NCBI GenBank assembly: GCA_021613535.1
Contig: CP075495.1
Location: 8,928,001-8,992,000, forward strand
Direction of reading: 5' to 3'
Length of the DNA stretch: 64,000 bases
DNA from: Adineta vaga
Taxonomy: Eukaryota; Rotifera
The notes under the pieces were generated by a model. It saw only the letters and a program-made list of their open reading frames with translations. It searched no databases and had not been told where the DNA came from. Numbering within the stretch: the first letter of the stretch is position 1; every line of letters starts with the position of its first letter. The position numbers and the translations under genes were made by a program. Positions 11,414 through 24,536 of this stretch are shown piece after piece.

Positions 11414-14400
11414 ATGGATTTGGAAGTAAGAAAAATTTTTATTTAAACGAATCTTTTGTTGAATAAAATCATTGATTTCTAGTATCCACCATATGGAGGT
11501 GTTACATCTCAATCAACAACGAATCAACCAGGTTTGTTTATCGATTACTTTGATATTAAGTTTTTTTTTTCAATTTGATATGTCAATAGATTTCGATCAT
11601 TATTATGGAGGATCGTATGGTGGTGGTGGTAGTGGTAGTGGTTCTGTGAGTATTAGTCGACGTGAAATTATTGAACATTTTGCTGATTTTCGTCGAGCTA
11701 TTCATGAAGGACCTGTTTCATTGGTTCAACATTATTATAATTCCAAGTAAGAAACTTGTCTGTTAATGATCAATTCTACACTTCATTCTATTTAGTTATG
11801 AAACAATGATGCAAAACTACAATACAGAATGGCCATCTGCTGAAGCGTTGAAAGAACATGTCGGAGGTTTGTTTTTGTTCTCATTTTTCAAACAAAACAA
11901 CTTCAGAAGTTTTCTCACGATCTTCTATCATACAGAATCATCTTTTAATAATTCGAACATATAATAATTCTACTAAATATGAGTTGAGATTTCGTTCATC
12001 AAATTTATTATATTAATTCAATTTAGATGATCAATTATTTCTTACTTTATACAAGGAAATGTATTTTCGACATATTTATGCATCAAAACCCGTAAGAATG
12101 CAAACATGATGTTCTTCTTTTCAATTGTTTTTTTATCTTCAGGGTGGTGTTTCATTGGAAGAACGACAAGAATCTTACATGAATTATATTGATCTATTCA
12201 ATTTGGTTTTAACAAAAGATCAGCCATTGAAAATTGAATTACCTGATCAATGGTTATGGGATATTATCGAAGAATTTATCTATCAATTTCAATCATTTTG
12301 TAATTTCCGTACGAAATTAGCAAAACGATCGGATGATGATATTGAACAATTGAAACGAAATATAAAAATTTGGAATGTTCATGCTGTACTTAATGTTATG
12401 CATAGTCTCGTGGATAAATCACGTATTGTTGAACAATTAGAAGCAATAAAGAAAGGAGGTAGAACATGTTCATTTTCTTATGAAAACAAAAAGATTTATT
12501 TATTTCTTCTCCTAGTTTCATTTAATCCTGGTGGTGATGCTTTTTGTCAAACAAATCTTTATAAAATGTTTGGTTATTTCAGTTTAATTGGTTTATTAAA
12601 ACTACATACATTAACAAGTGATTATTATATGGCATTGAAAACTGTCGAATGCATTGATTTAGATGTAACAAAACAAGTATAAAACGAAACTTTGTTTTCC
12701 TCTGTAGAATATTAATCATCTTTTCATTGATTTAGAATGATGTCTGTCAAGTATTTCATTGTATTGTTGCAACAAATTATCATGCCGGTTTTTGTTATAC
12801 AATGATGAGAAATTATGAAGATGCTATTCGTGTCTTTGTTGATACATTATTATATATTCAACGTAGTAAACCAACAATGGTTGCACAAACATTTCAAAAT
12901 GATGCCGTAAGTGAAATCAAAATTGTATTTATCATAGTATCGAACGATCTCTTTGAATAGGTAAATAAAACAGCTGATCAAATGATGACATTATTAGCTA
13001 TTTGTTTGACATTGAATCCAATGCGTATTGATGAAACAATTTATTTACATCTAAAAGAAAAATTTTTGGACAAATTACCAAAACCATTACTTTGGGTTGG
13101 GTAAGTTTCAACATTTTTTTTATTATATTAAATGTTAAAAGTCTGTCATTTATTTAGACCTGATGGAAAATTACCATTCCGAGACAGTTTTGCCTATGGT
13201 AAGTTGTTGTTTTTCGATTCATTAAATGATATAGAAACAGATGAAGAGATATTTATTTTAACATTCCAGTTTGTAGAAATACTTTTCTTGTAAAAAAAAA
13301 TGGAAGAATTTCCAAGAGATGTTTGTCATGAAAGATAACGTTGTTTGAAAGCATTGAAACTTCAGCTCTTCTTTCATATGATAATCGACTATTCTGATCA
13401 GAGATGACAGTTCTCTAAGGACGAATGATTCTTAACTAATTCAGTATTCTTCATCATGAAATTTTATCCAAGCATACAAATAATAATAATAATATTCAAA
13501 GTCTTAATTTCTTAAAATCATCATTCTGTGTGTGAATTAATTAACTTTTTCAAACTTGATATTCTAATTACGAATAACTTGAACTGATATCTTTCTTTTG
13601 TTTTCAATGTACTATAATGAGGACATTCACCCTTTTCAATAGATTAATTCAGACGAAATAAGATTTCATGTGGAAAGAAAGCTTTTTCTTTGATCTTCTA
13701 TATAATTATCTAATCATTTTCTTTTAGCTTGTCCAAAATTTATTAGTCCTGCGCCAACAATCTTCGAGCAACGTAACGATACACAATGGGCTGAACCATT
13801 CAATAGACAAATAGAAGTTTTTACTGAAGAACTTCAAGAACAAGCTTACATTCCCGATGTTCGCAGGTAAATATGAAGAAGACAAAAAAAAATTATAATC
13901 ATTTTCTTTCGTTTTAGTTATTTGAAATTATATACAACAATGAGTATTGATAAATTAGCGACATTTATGGAAAAAGTAACTTCGTATTATAATAAATTTT
14001 AATTAAAATCATTAATTTTCTTTTTTAGACTCCCCAAGAAGTCAAACCATTATTATTAACATTTAAAGTATGTTAAATTTAAAAGATTTTCTAACATAAC
14101 ATTTCATTTCTTTCAGCATAAATTAAGTGGTACAGATACAGCACAAAAAACTGAAGAAGATTTTCAATCATCCGCTGACATCGATTTTTATGTTGATAAA
14201 GTATGAAAAAAGCAAAAATTCTCTATTGAAATCATTGAATTCAATTATTTTCTTTAGGATGTCATTTATATCGCTGATACAAAGATTACTCGACGTTATA
14301 GTGATTATCTTGTTAAACAAATTCTTAAATATGAAGAAGTACGTTTCGAAAAAGAAACAATCATTAAATTCTTTTGCTACTAGTCAAAAATTCCATAAGA

Positions 14401-14768
14401 AAATATTTGATTTTAAAACTTTAAGTATTGAATACTATACTTTTCATATTCAAATAGACAATTTGTCAATATTGAATGATATATTAATAAGAAATGATAG
14501 GTAGATCAGATATTATTAAAAGCAAACATTGTAGAAAATTTTTGATTTATCTATTTGAGATATTTCTAATTAAGAATGAAAGATCATTACTTTAGTTATT
14601 TGAGATTTAGATCCGAAATGAAATGGATCGTTGCCTTTGATTACTCATGCACATTGTTTTTCTCATTAAAATATTATTAAACTATTCAGTTTTTTTTCTT
14701 CTTCTCTTTTCTAGTTAACGCACTCGATCAGTGAAGGTCTAATTCCACGTCACGGTGGTAACAAATGA
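11414..14768 (+). CDS. EIF3L: Translation initiation factor eIF3 subunit L
   Basis: A first mini-exon MDLE (11414-11425) is joined to PPYGGVTSQS, then the Gly/Ser-rich DHYYGGSYGGGG segment and the conserved body. Recognisable stretches are LVQHYYNSKYETMMQNYN, IYASKPGGVSLEERQES, CNFRTKLAKR, IWNVHAVLNV, LYKMFGYFSLIGLLKLH, GFCYTMMRNYEDAIRVF, and the C-terminal PCI region ending EGLIPRHGGNK before TGA at 14766-14768. These match animal eIF3l along its whole length. It is a subunit of the eIF3 complex that recruits mRNA to the 40S ribosome. Most introns are about 50 nt. Two are longer, one after FAYA (about 13200-13728) and one before the last exon (about 14341-14714). The last exon is very short (LTHSISEG onward). 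Confidence 0.95.
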
Positions 14769-15992
14769 AGAACGTAAAAACCAAAAGAATAAGAAATCCA
14801 TGTCTCATCATACATTTTTTTTGTCTTGTTATTATTATTATTCTAATTATTTTATTTCCTTACAAGAAAAAACATACTTATCTACATATATGATGAGAAA
14901 AGAAATAAAATAAAAAACATGATTAATGGACTATCATTTTTGTTTCTGAAATATGTTAATTACTAATGATAAGGATATTTTCTTCGAAATGATTCCTTTG
15001 TAAAAGGACCTTTTAGAAATGTAAATAGAAAATATTGATTTGAGATCATATTTTTTGAATATTTAATAATACGAAAGAATTCTTACAACTAATCGATATA
15101 AATATTTTTCTTTATTCTGAAAAAATACACCTTGTAGGAAGTGAAATTCTACATTGCAAAAAGAAAATAACTTGGCATAATTCCCATTTTGACATAACAT
15201 CATAGAAGAAAGGAAAGAAAAAAATCTAAGCGTTTGTGAATATCATGATTTTTCGACGATGTGTGTCATCGGTTAAACAGTAGACAAGGTATGCGGTAAA
15301 GTGACGAGAAGGCGAGAGAAAGATGAAAAACAAGAAAAAAAAACATACGTCTGGCGACGAACATCTAGTTCAAGAGAGAGAAAGAAAAATATGGTTCGAT
15401 GTCTCTTCTCGTTATTGATTGGTTGTGCGCTTTTATTCATACGTAAGGCATAAGGCAAAGAAAGAAAAGAATGAATAGAAGTTAGCACAGCTGATGATGA
15501 GACCATAATAAATAAATAAAACAAAATGCAAAACAATGTTTTCTTGTCAATTGAAACATTCGATCTGTGTCTATATATGTTCAGTTAATATCAATGTATT
15601 TACATCATCTTCTATTATAACAAACTTCACATCGAAACAATATTAAAATTAGATACGCTGTTTATTTGTTTCGATTATTTATTTTTACAAGAAAATATAT
15701 TCGACTGTTTCTCTTCTTTTTTTTTACATCAGTTCTTTTCTATGATGAATTTATATTGCAACTGATCAAAGAAATAAAAAAGAGAAGAAGAAGAAGAAGA
15801 AAAATTACATCGGACACAAACATTTCTTCCAAATTTCATCGTTTCGACGACAACGACGAAACATCATATTCAGGTAAAAGAAGAGAGGAGAAAAAAATAG
15901 AAGAGAAGGTCTATACATATTATTCTTGATACTATAATAAACTATTACTGTTACTATTAATGAATTGTCGACGTTGTCTTTTTTAGAGCATC
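14769..15992. other. Intergenic region EIF3L-NPC1
   Basis: There is no supported gene. The first part is AT-rich 3' flank with polyadenylation-like AATAAA strings. Open frames at 15273-15536 (-) and 15666-15929 (+) translate to low-complexity Phe/Ser or Lys/Arg runs and have no homologous look. A T-rich tract with AG at 15985-15986 lies six bases before the NPC1 ATG and is a likely leader or 5'-UTR splice acceptor. Confidence 0.6.
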
Positions 15993-18900
15993 ATGTTACA
16001 AACATTATTATCACTGATCTGTATCTTTATTTGTGTAAGTTCAAATAACTGATTTATAGTTTCGAAGAAAAAAAACGACATGTCTTTTTTGTTGTTGTTG
16101 TATAGATTGAATATACTTCATCAAAATGCATTTGGTATGAAGGTATTCGTGATGGATTTAACCAAGCTTACCCAAATGGTGAACCAAAACCTTTACCATT
16201 AGAAGATATCAGTTTATTAAATGAAATGTGTCCACATATTGTTACTCGTGAAGGTTAAATTGTTCTTGATGTAATTCGAATGCAATTTTTTGTCTTTTTC
16301 AGGAGTTTCTCCAAATTTATGTTGTGATAGAAAACAATTAGCAGAAATGCAGAAATTTAAATATATTATTGACAATTTAATCGGTCGATGTCCATCATGT
16401 TATTTTAATTTCTTACGAATATTTTGTGAAATGTCTTGTAATCCAGATCATGATCAATTTATTTCGCCATTGGAATATTTAAATATTACTCGACCATCGG
16501 AACAAACAAGTATGAATAAAGATGACAATGAAGAGGTTATTCGAAATGATTGGGCTTTACACGATTATGTTGATCCCGACGAAGAAGGAGAAGAAAAAGA
16601 TGCTGATGAAAAAGTTACATCAAAAGCAATTTCAAAACCACTTGAAATAGTTCGAGTAATAACAAAAATTCGATATTTTATTTCTGAACAACAAGCAAAT
16701 GATTTCATTGCTTCTTGCTGGTAATCATTTAGAAAAATAACCTTTTGTTTTTTCAAAACATTTCTCTTGTCCATAGGAGTGTTCGTATTAATTTTCAGTA
16801 TGCTGTTGATATTCTCTGTGGATCATTGAATCGTGCTTGTGATGTGAAAAAATTATTTCAATATATTGGTTTAAAAAATACTCAATCACCAATTAAAATT
16901 GATTTCGTTTTTGTTAATAATACTCATTATGATCAAGAACTTCGACGAACATTTCGACCATCGAATGCCACCATGTTTGCCTGTGATCAACCAGTTATCT
17001 TACCGCATGTATCTCGACAGAAGTGTACTTGTATGGATTGTAATGCCATGTGTCCGAAAATTCCAGAAATAAAAATCAAGAATTCTATTACCGTCAATAG
17101 TACATTCGTGGAAAAAGTGAAAGCAAAATTATATAATCTTCCTCGAATAACAATGATTGCTATTGGAATGTATATAATCTTTGTATTGACATTTATATTT
17201 TCCAATATATTATTATCTCTTTGGAATTTTACAAGTAAAAAGAAGAAAGAATTTATAAAAAGTAAAACATTGTTGCTTTTGAATGTAGAAGAAATTTAAA
17301 TCATTTTTAATAATTAGATATTCGAAGCGAAAAATCAGCGGAAGGTGAACAAGAACAAATGAATACAAATGGTGTTCATAATGTAGAAGATGAAATCGAA
17401 TCGGAAACATCATTTGGTGATGATAGATCGGGATGTTTTGATCGATTAGGAGTGAAAATTGATGATACATTACATCAAATATTTACAGCGTATGTACTTA
17501 AATAAATAATCAAATTATTTTGTCAACAATTCTATATTTTATTTAGTATCGGTGAATTTTGTGCTTATAATCCATTATATACAATTGTACCGGTGTTGGT
17601 AATTTTAGTATTACTATGTTTTGGTAGCCGTTATTATACAGTTACAACGGATCCAGTTGATCTTTGGGTAGCATCAAATTCTCGTGCACGCCTTGAAAAA
17701 GCTTATTATGATGAAAAATTCGGGTAAGAAATTATTTTGATCGAAATTTTAATGTTCTAAGATGTTGGTTTTAGACCTTTCTATCGTATTGCACATTTGA
17801 TACTTGTACCAAAAAATAAAAATAATGCAACACTTCGATATAAAACACCATTAGAAGCCGAAGAGAAATATACATTTGGTCCTGTTTTCGAACGAAATTT
17901 TCTTCTTGATGCATTACGTTTACAATTATTTCTCGAAAATTTCAATGTCACCTCGGAATCTGGTCAACCTATTTATTTAAATAATACATGTTATAAACCA
18001 CTTGAGCCTGACAATAGGAATTGTGCTATCTTTTCATTATTTCAATATCATCAAAATAATTTAACTTTTCTACTCAATGAACCACTTTATCCATCACAAT
18101 ATCTTGAATGTATGCAAGCACCATTAACACAACAAACAAAATCATTTCAACGAACATGTATGGGTAAATTCGGGGGTCCAATTGATCCCTATATGGTTCT
18201 TGGTGCATTTCCAACACATGACGGTGTACCAGATTATGCTAAAGCTCAAGCATTAATCATAACGATAACTATTAATAATCAACGTAAAACCAATCAACGA
18301 GATAATGAACAATTAAATAATGCACTTCTATGGGAAAAATATTTCTTAGAATATATGCAAACATATCGTTCAAAATGGTTTGATGTGAAATATCGTGCTG
18401 AACGATCAATCGAAGATGAAATTGAACGAGAATCGAAATCCGATATTAAAACTGTACTTATATCGTACTTGATTATGTTCTTATATATAGCCGTGGCATT
18501 AGGTCGTATAAGAAACTTTCGACATCTTTTAGTTGATATGAAAGTATCATTGGGTATTGCTGGCGTAGCATTAGTTACTCTTAGTGTTTGGGCAAGTGTT
18601 GGCGTTTTTTCATATATGAGAATACCAACGACATTAATTATATTTGAAGTTATACCATTTCTTGTGTTAGCTGTGGGTGTTGGTAAGTAAATCGAAATTT
18701 TGAATTTTAAATATTCATTTCTTAAGATAATATCTTATTGAGTAAAACTATATATAGTGATCGAGGCAGAATAGAAATTAATTATTGTACCTAAAGGTTT
18801 ATTTAAAATAGAAAAGATTAAGAAATTGACCTTGAAAGATGACGTAGTTACGCTTTCTTATATGCGTAAGATTTATAATAGTTTCGTGAAGGACAATTTT

Positions 18901-21256
18901 TTCCTTAAGAGAATAAAGTCTTTAGGATACAATAAAAAGATCTATTCATCCTTGTGAAATCTTAATATTTTGTGAAAGAATTATTGTTCTGAGAATCTGA
19001 GATAAATTTGTCTTTTTTTCAATAGATAATATATTCATTTTAACTCAATCAATACAACGTGATCGACGTTTACCTGGTGAAGATGTTGAAACACAAATTG
19101 GTCGTATAGTTGGTCGTGTTGGTCCAGCTATGTTATTAACATCTGTATCTGAAAGTATCGCATTTTTTCTCGGTGCACTAACTCCAATGCCAGCTGTTCG
19201 TTTATTCAGTTTATATGCAGCTCTATCTGTACTTATTGATTTTCTTCTACAAATCACCGTTTTCGTTACATTTATAACGCTTGATCATAAACGAACAATT
19301 GAAAATCGTATTGATGTGTTTTGTTGTTTACAAATATCTCGTGAACAAGATGAAAATAGTTTATTTCCCAAAATCAAATGGTATCGTCGAAAATCTGATG
19401 CTGATAAAGATATCGAAAATTGCAATCCACAAGAAACACCATTACAAGAAAAGAAATCCGATGAAGCACAGACTAGTAGTCTTCGACAAGCATCAATTAT
19501 AGAACCATGTGAAGAACATTTAATGGAAATGGATGGATTTTTATTTGGATTATTTAAACGCTATTATGCTCCATTTATTATGAATCGTCATGTACGACCA
19601 ACAGTAATATTCTTATTTTTTACTTGGCTTGCAGCAAGTATTGCATTACTACCATATGTAAAAGTTGGTCTCGACCAAAATATAACTATGCCAAAAGATT
19701 CCTATATGATCGATTATTTTTCTGCATTGAAAGAATATTTTGCTGTTGGACCACCAGTTTATTTCATCATTAAACCAGGTAAATAAAAAGATTTTGGTCA
19801 CAGAGAAATATCAAATCCTTTCTTTTTTTTTAAATTTAGGAATTAATTATGCGAATAACAATGCAAGTAATTTGATTTGTGCTAGTTCTGGTTGTTCATC
19901 ACAGTCTATGGCAAATCAATTGGGTATCGCATCACTTCGTCCAACTGAAACTCGTATTTCACAAGTTGGTACAACATGGTTAGATGATTATTATGATTGG
20001 TTACGTCATCGTGGTTCCACACCTTGTTGTCGTTTATATAATAATACGGGAGCATTTTGTTCAACAAATGCTCCATCATCTGCGAAATGTTTTGCTTGCT
20101 CACGTAGTACAACACGTGAAAGTTTAACTGCAAATGAATTTCATCAATTTTTACCATATTTCTTACAAGATAATCCAAATCCAAAATGTGCAAAAGGTGG
20201 ACATGCAGCACATGGTAATAGTGTTGCATTATTTGGACGAAATAAATCCGTTGAAACAAGTCTTATTATGGGTTATCATAGTTTATTAATATCTTCGAAT
20301 GATTTTATTGAAGCAATGCAACAAGCTTATATTGTAACAGATAATATTACACGAACATTAAAATCATCTGGTTATGATGTAGAAGTATTTCCATATAGGT
20401 AGAAGAGACGAAAATTATTGCTGATCTTATATTTATTCGAATTTTTTCCTTCTATTTTAGTATATTTTATGTCTTCTATGAACAATATTTAACTATCTGG
20501 CATGATGTGTTTATGAATTTAACAATATCAGCAGCAGCTATCTTTGTTGTGACATTTATTTTACTCGGTTTTGATATTATTTCAGCGTTTATAATCACAT
20601 TAACCATTGCTATGTAAGATAACTAGGTTCTTTTTTTTTGATCGAAGAGGAAAAGAAATATCTCCTTTTTTTTTCCTCATTAGGATAACTTGTGATATGA
20701 TTGCTATGATGTATATATGGAATATCGAAATGAATGCTATTTCATTGGTTAATCTTGTCATGTCAGTTGGCATATCTCTAGAATTTTGTGCTCATATATG
20801 TCGTGATTTTATTCTATCAGCAAAAGGTTCACGTTTAAAACGTGCCGAAAAAGCATTAGCTTATATGGGTAGTTCGGTATGTAAACTTGATAAATGAAAT
20901 GAAATTTGACATTTAAAAAACAAAATCGATTTTCTTCTAGGTTTTTAGTGGTATAACTTTAACTAAAATTGGTGGTATTGTAGTACTTGGCTTTTCACAT
21001 TCCCAACTTTTTCATATATTTTATTTTCGAATGTTTATTTGCATCGTTTCATTTGGTGCTGCACATGGCTTAATATTTCTGCCTGTTTTACTCAGTTATA
21101 TTGGTAAGAATTTTTCTTCATACATATAGATTTTGAATGATATTCGATTTAGGTCCCAGTCCAAATGGTATTCGTAAAACTCGAATACAAAATCAACGAT
21201 CATTAAACAAATCACTCCACTTACAAACAAAATTATCATCCACTGAAATATCTTAA
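15993..21256 (+). CDS. NPC1: NPC1-type intracellular cholesterol transporter
   Basis: ATG at 15993 starts a signal peptide ([20 protein letters not shown]) followed by the Cys-rich N-terminal sterol-binding domain ([50 protein letters not shown]). A first membrane segment follows, then the large middle luminal loop, the sterol-sensing domain ([31 protein letters not shown]) and the Cys-rich C-terminal luminal loop. The final membrane block ends with a short tail, STEIS, and TAA at 21254-21256. This is the NPC1 family order, an RND-type permease that exports cholesterol from late endosomes and lysosomes. The C-terminal tail has no visible dileucine lysosomal signal, unlike vertebrate NPC1. An intron of about 335 nt (18688-19024) sits inside the sterol-sensing domain; the others are mostly near 50 nt. 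NPC1 rather than NPC1L1 is inferred from general likeness. Confidence 0.94.
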
Positions 21257-22606
21257 ATTAGGCATTTTTTTCTCATGAAGATGGTCTGTTTGTAAATCTG
21301 AAATCTCATTCTGTTAATTCGAGAGAATCTCTAAACCGGTCCATCCCCATATCTTATTGATATTCTAGTGTATTCACCTCTATTTTCTTTTGTTGTCCCA
21401 TGTCCGCCTCGCCGTCCATTTTCGTCTGTGTACAGTTTATTATTAAAACAAATTTGTTTCTCTTTTTCATTTCTTTGTGATTCATTTTTTGTCCTTCATA
21501 TGTCAAAAGAAAACAGCAGAAAACAAGTAGGAAATTTTTTATGAGTCTTTGTCAGTTGCTTTTTTTTTCTCCGAAAAGAACAAGGAATATGTTTATATCT
21601 AATCACCATCCAATGACATGTATGTCAATGACAAGTCAGATGATGATATTTTTTCCGCTTTCTCTATGTATGATTCTACTCGCTTTTCTCTGAAAGCTCT
21701 CTACTATTTGATCTATTTTATTTTCCGTTTGTCTATAGTCTATTCATGTTATTTATTTGTTTTTCTTTTTCCATTGTCTATGTTTTCTTTTTATTTTCGC
21801 ATTTTTTCTTCATTTGTTTTATCTCATTTTTCAACTTTTTTGTTGTTATTTATATTCAGTTCACATTGCGGACATTTGATTTAAAAAAGAAAAAAATATA
21901 TATACACAAACATTAGATGAACATTTTTCCATTATGTAATAGTTCGATTTCTCATGAGAGAAAGTTATTCGATAGAATCCTTCAACGTTCATTAGAATTC
22001 AATAATACAATTATTCCTATAGATATCATTTAAATGGAAAGGATAGTGATATATATATATATATGGTATAAAATTTATGAAGATGAATATAAATAGAAAA
22101 GTTACGCTCTTTTGACCTTCTGATAAAAACATTTACTTATGATTTCATTATTCAAAAACCTACTTTATATTCAATATCCTTTCTATATCAATCATCTATC
22201 AAAATATTCAACCGATAGAGATCATTCCATATTTATCATTTCCTATCAAAGTAATGCTTCAGAAAAATAAGCTTTTTTTCGTAAATCTTCTCATATAACC
22301 TACAATAACTTTCATTCTCTTCTATCATATGTAAATATACATACATTGATTCCACTTCAATAAATCATTGCAATTAATATGCATAAAATGCCATTTTATT
22401 ATTCTTCAATGGATGAATTTTTTTTTCTTCCTCAATTAAGCAACGTACACTTCATTATTATCAAGCACAGAGAGAAAAAAAAACATAAAAAAAAAGAAAA
22501 AAAACGAAAACTGACATATAGAGTTTCTGATTTTGTTCTTTGTTGAAATATGAGAACAGATATACCTTTGTATGTGTTTTTTTTATATACAAAACAAAAG
22601 ATTGTA
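21257..22606. other. Convergent intergenic region NPC1-Nck
   Basis: These 1.35 kb between two 3' ends hold no supported gene. A T-rich, Phe-rich open frame at 21618-21884 is low complexity. A short (TA)n run lies near 22050-22064. AATAAA-like sequences in both directions probably serve the two convergent transcripts. Confidence 0.6.
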
Positions 22607-24536
22607 TTATAATTGACGATCAATATCAGATACAATCAATGGTTTAGTTAGATAGAGTTTATTATTTTGATCAGCATCATAAACCGGATGTGTTTTATAA
22701 TGATCAATTAATTCATATAAAGATTTAAATGAACGTTTACCAATAATATATCGATGTTCATTATGGGATAATTCAATACGAAAATGACGAATAGTATCAA
22801 AATCATCACGAATACTTAAGGAACAATTTCCCATCTAGAATAGAAAAGAACATTATTTCATTCGTCTTTTCTCGATTAAATTCAATTCTTTAAACATACT
22901 CGTCGTTCACTGTCTCGTATAAGAAAATCTCCTTTTTCATTTCCATATGATTTCAAATATTTTTCTGCTTCATCACGAGTTAATAAACCATAATACCAAC
23001 ATTCATTTCTGTAGGGAGAATGATTCAATGTTAAATTTTGAAATGTTTCATTGATGATGGGTGATGATGGATAGATTTTATGTTGTAATAATGTTGATGC
23101 TGAATTCAATTTTTTTTCATCATTGAAACTATTAGTATTCGTTACATTACATGTATCAAGTCTTCCATCTGAATGAGTCAATTTCGATGGTTTGATAACG
23201 AATGCATAATCATCATTCGATTTCGGAATATGTAGTGGATGGGAATTATGACGAATTTGTTGATGATTATCAGTTAGATTTGAATTTGCACTACTCGATG
23301 ATGAAAGACCGTTCGATGATGATGATGATGGACAATTGTGTTGGGTATTTATTTGATTTAATAAAGTAAGAGAACTCAAACTATCCGACGTTTTCTAGAA
23401 ATGAATGAATAGAATATTTCTCATCTATAAAATCTTATTCATATCTACTTCGATTAGATAATTTGATGGAAACCATCCACGTTGTTTTTCATACTGTACT
23501 AACCACCAACCATCTGCTTTTTTTTGTAAAATATTCACCCATATACCAACACTTAAACTTATTTCATCTTCACTAGAAGAGAATCAATTGCCTATTTATA
23601 TTTCATTGAAATGAATATGTTTCATATACCTTTCAGCATCATAATGAAATTTCACAAGTGCAGAGGAAATAAAACGATCATTATGACAAATTGTACTTAG
23701 AACTTGTTTTTTACCAATACGTTTTGATATAATTTTATCCAAAAGAGAACGTTTTTCACGTCGAGCAAAATTTGATGGAATGTATCTAAATATAAAGATT
23801 CGCTTCTTTGATTATATCTACTAGAAGAAAATCTTCTCATTAGATGATATACACAATGATTTACATCATTATATCAATGTATATTTATATGAAAGATGAG
23901 ACAGTTGTGTATACTTTAAAAAATGACAGAAAGATGAACTCTTTAAGTAACGATTATATGATCAAGAAGAATCAGTCATCTTATTGTTTCCCAGATGGAT
24001 ATTATTGATCATCAGATAATCATTCGATCGAATAATCATTCTTATAAAGGAAAATGAAATTAAAAAAGAAAAGAGAAATTGCTTTGGAAAAAAATGTACA
24101 ACTCAAGGGATTTGAATCGTTCATTTATATATATAGATACGTATTGATTAAATATATGATCACGAAATTGTTCGATGGATTAAAAGAAGGAATTATTTCT
24201 AATAAATAAATGACAACTACGTTATGTTTCGATAGACTTACCCTGTATCATCCGAATCGACACGTTTTACTTTCCACCAGAGACATGTGTCATCAAGTAA
24301 TAGAAGACGTTCATTTTTACTAATAGTTAATTCATGACTTTCTTGTGCATTGTAATTAAATTTTGCCACTACAATCTCACCACTATCTAATTACAGGAAA
24401 AAGAATCAAAAGAAAATGAAGCATTACTAATATATCAATCAAATTAATTATACTTACTAATACTACTATTATTTTCTTGCATATTGGTAGAAATATCGAC
24501 GGCATTCGATCTACAATAAATATCGTGCATTGACAT
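22607..24536 (-). CDS. NCK: Nck-type SH2/SH3 adaptor with two SH3 domains
   Basis: The start ATG at 24536 reads [15 protein letters not shown]3-1 ([29 protein letters not shown]) matches the first SH3 of Nck. SH3-2 ([30 protein letters not shown]) matches the second. Then comes a Ser/Asn-rich linker of roughly 120 residues (23379-23000) instead of a third SH3. The SH2 domain follows: [15 protein letters not shown], the phosphotyrosine-binding GDFLIRDSE with its Arg, [16 protein letters not shown], and the end SDIDRQL. Nck proteins link phosphotyrosine receptors to actin regulators such as N-WASP, PAK and WIP. Vertebrate, fly and worm Nck proteins have three SH3 domains, so this is a reduced form. 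An intron of about 445 nt interrupts between the two SH3 domains (about 23790-24239). Confidence 0.87.

Noticed and set aside
15273-15929. Open frames on both strands before NPC1
   Set aside because: Phe/Ser or Lys/Arg-rich, no family resemblance, and no supporting splice context.
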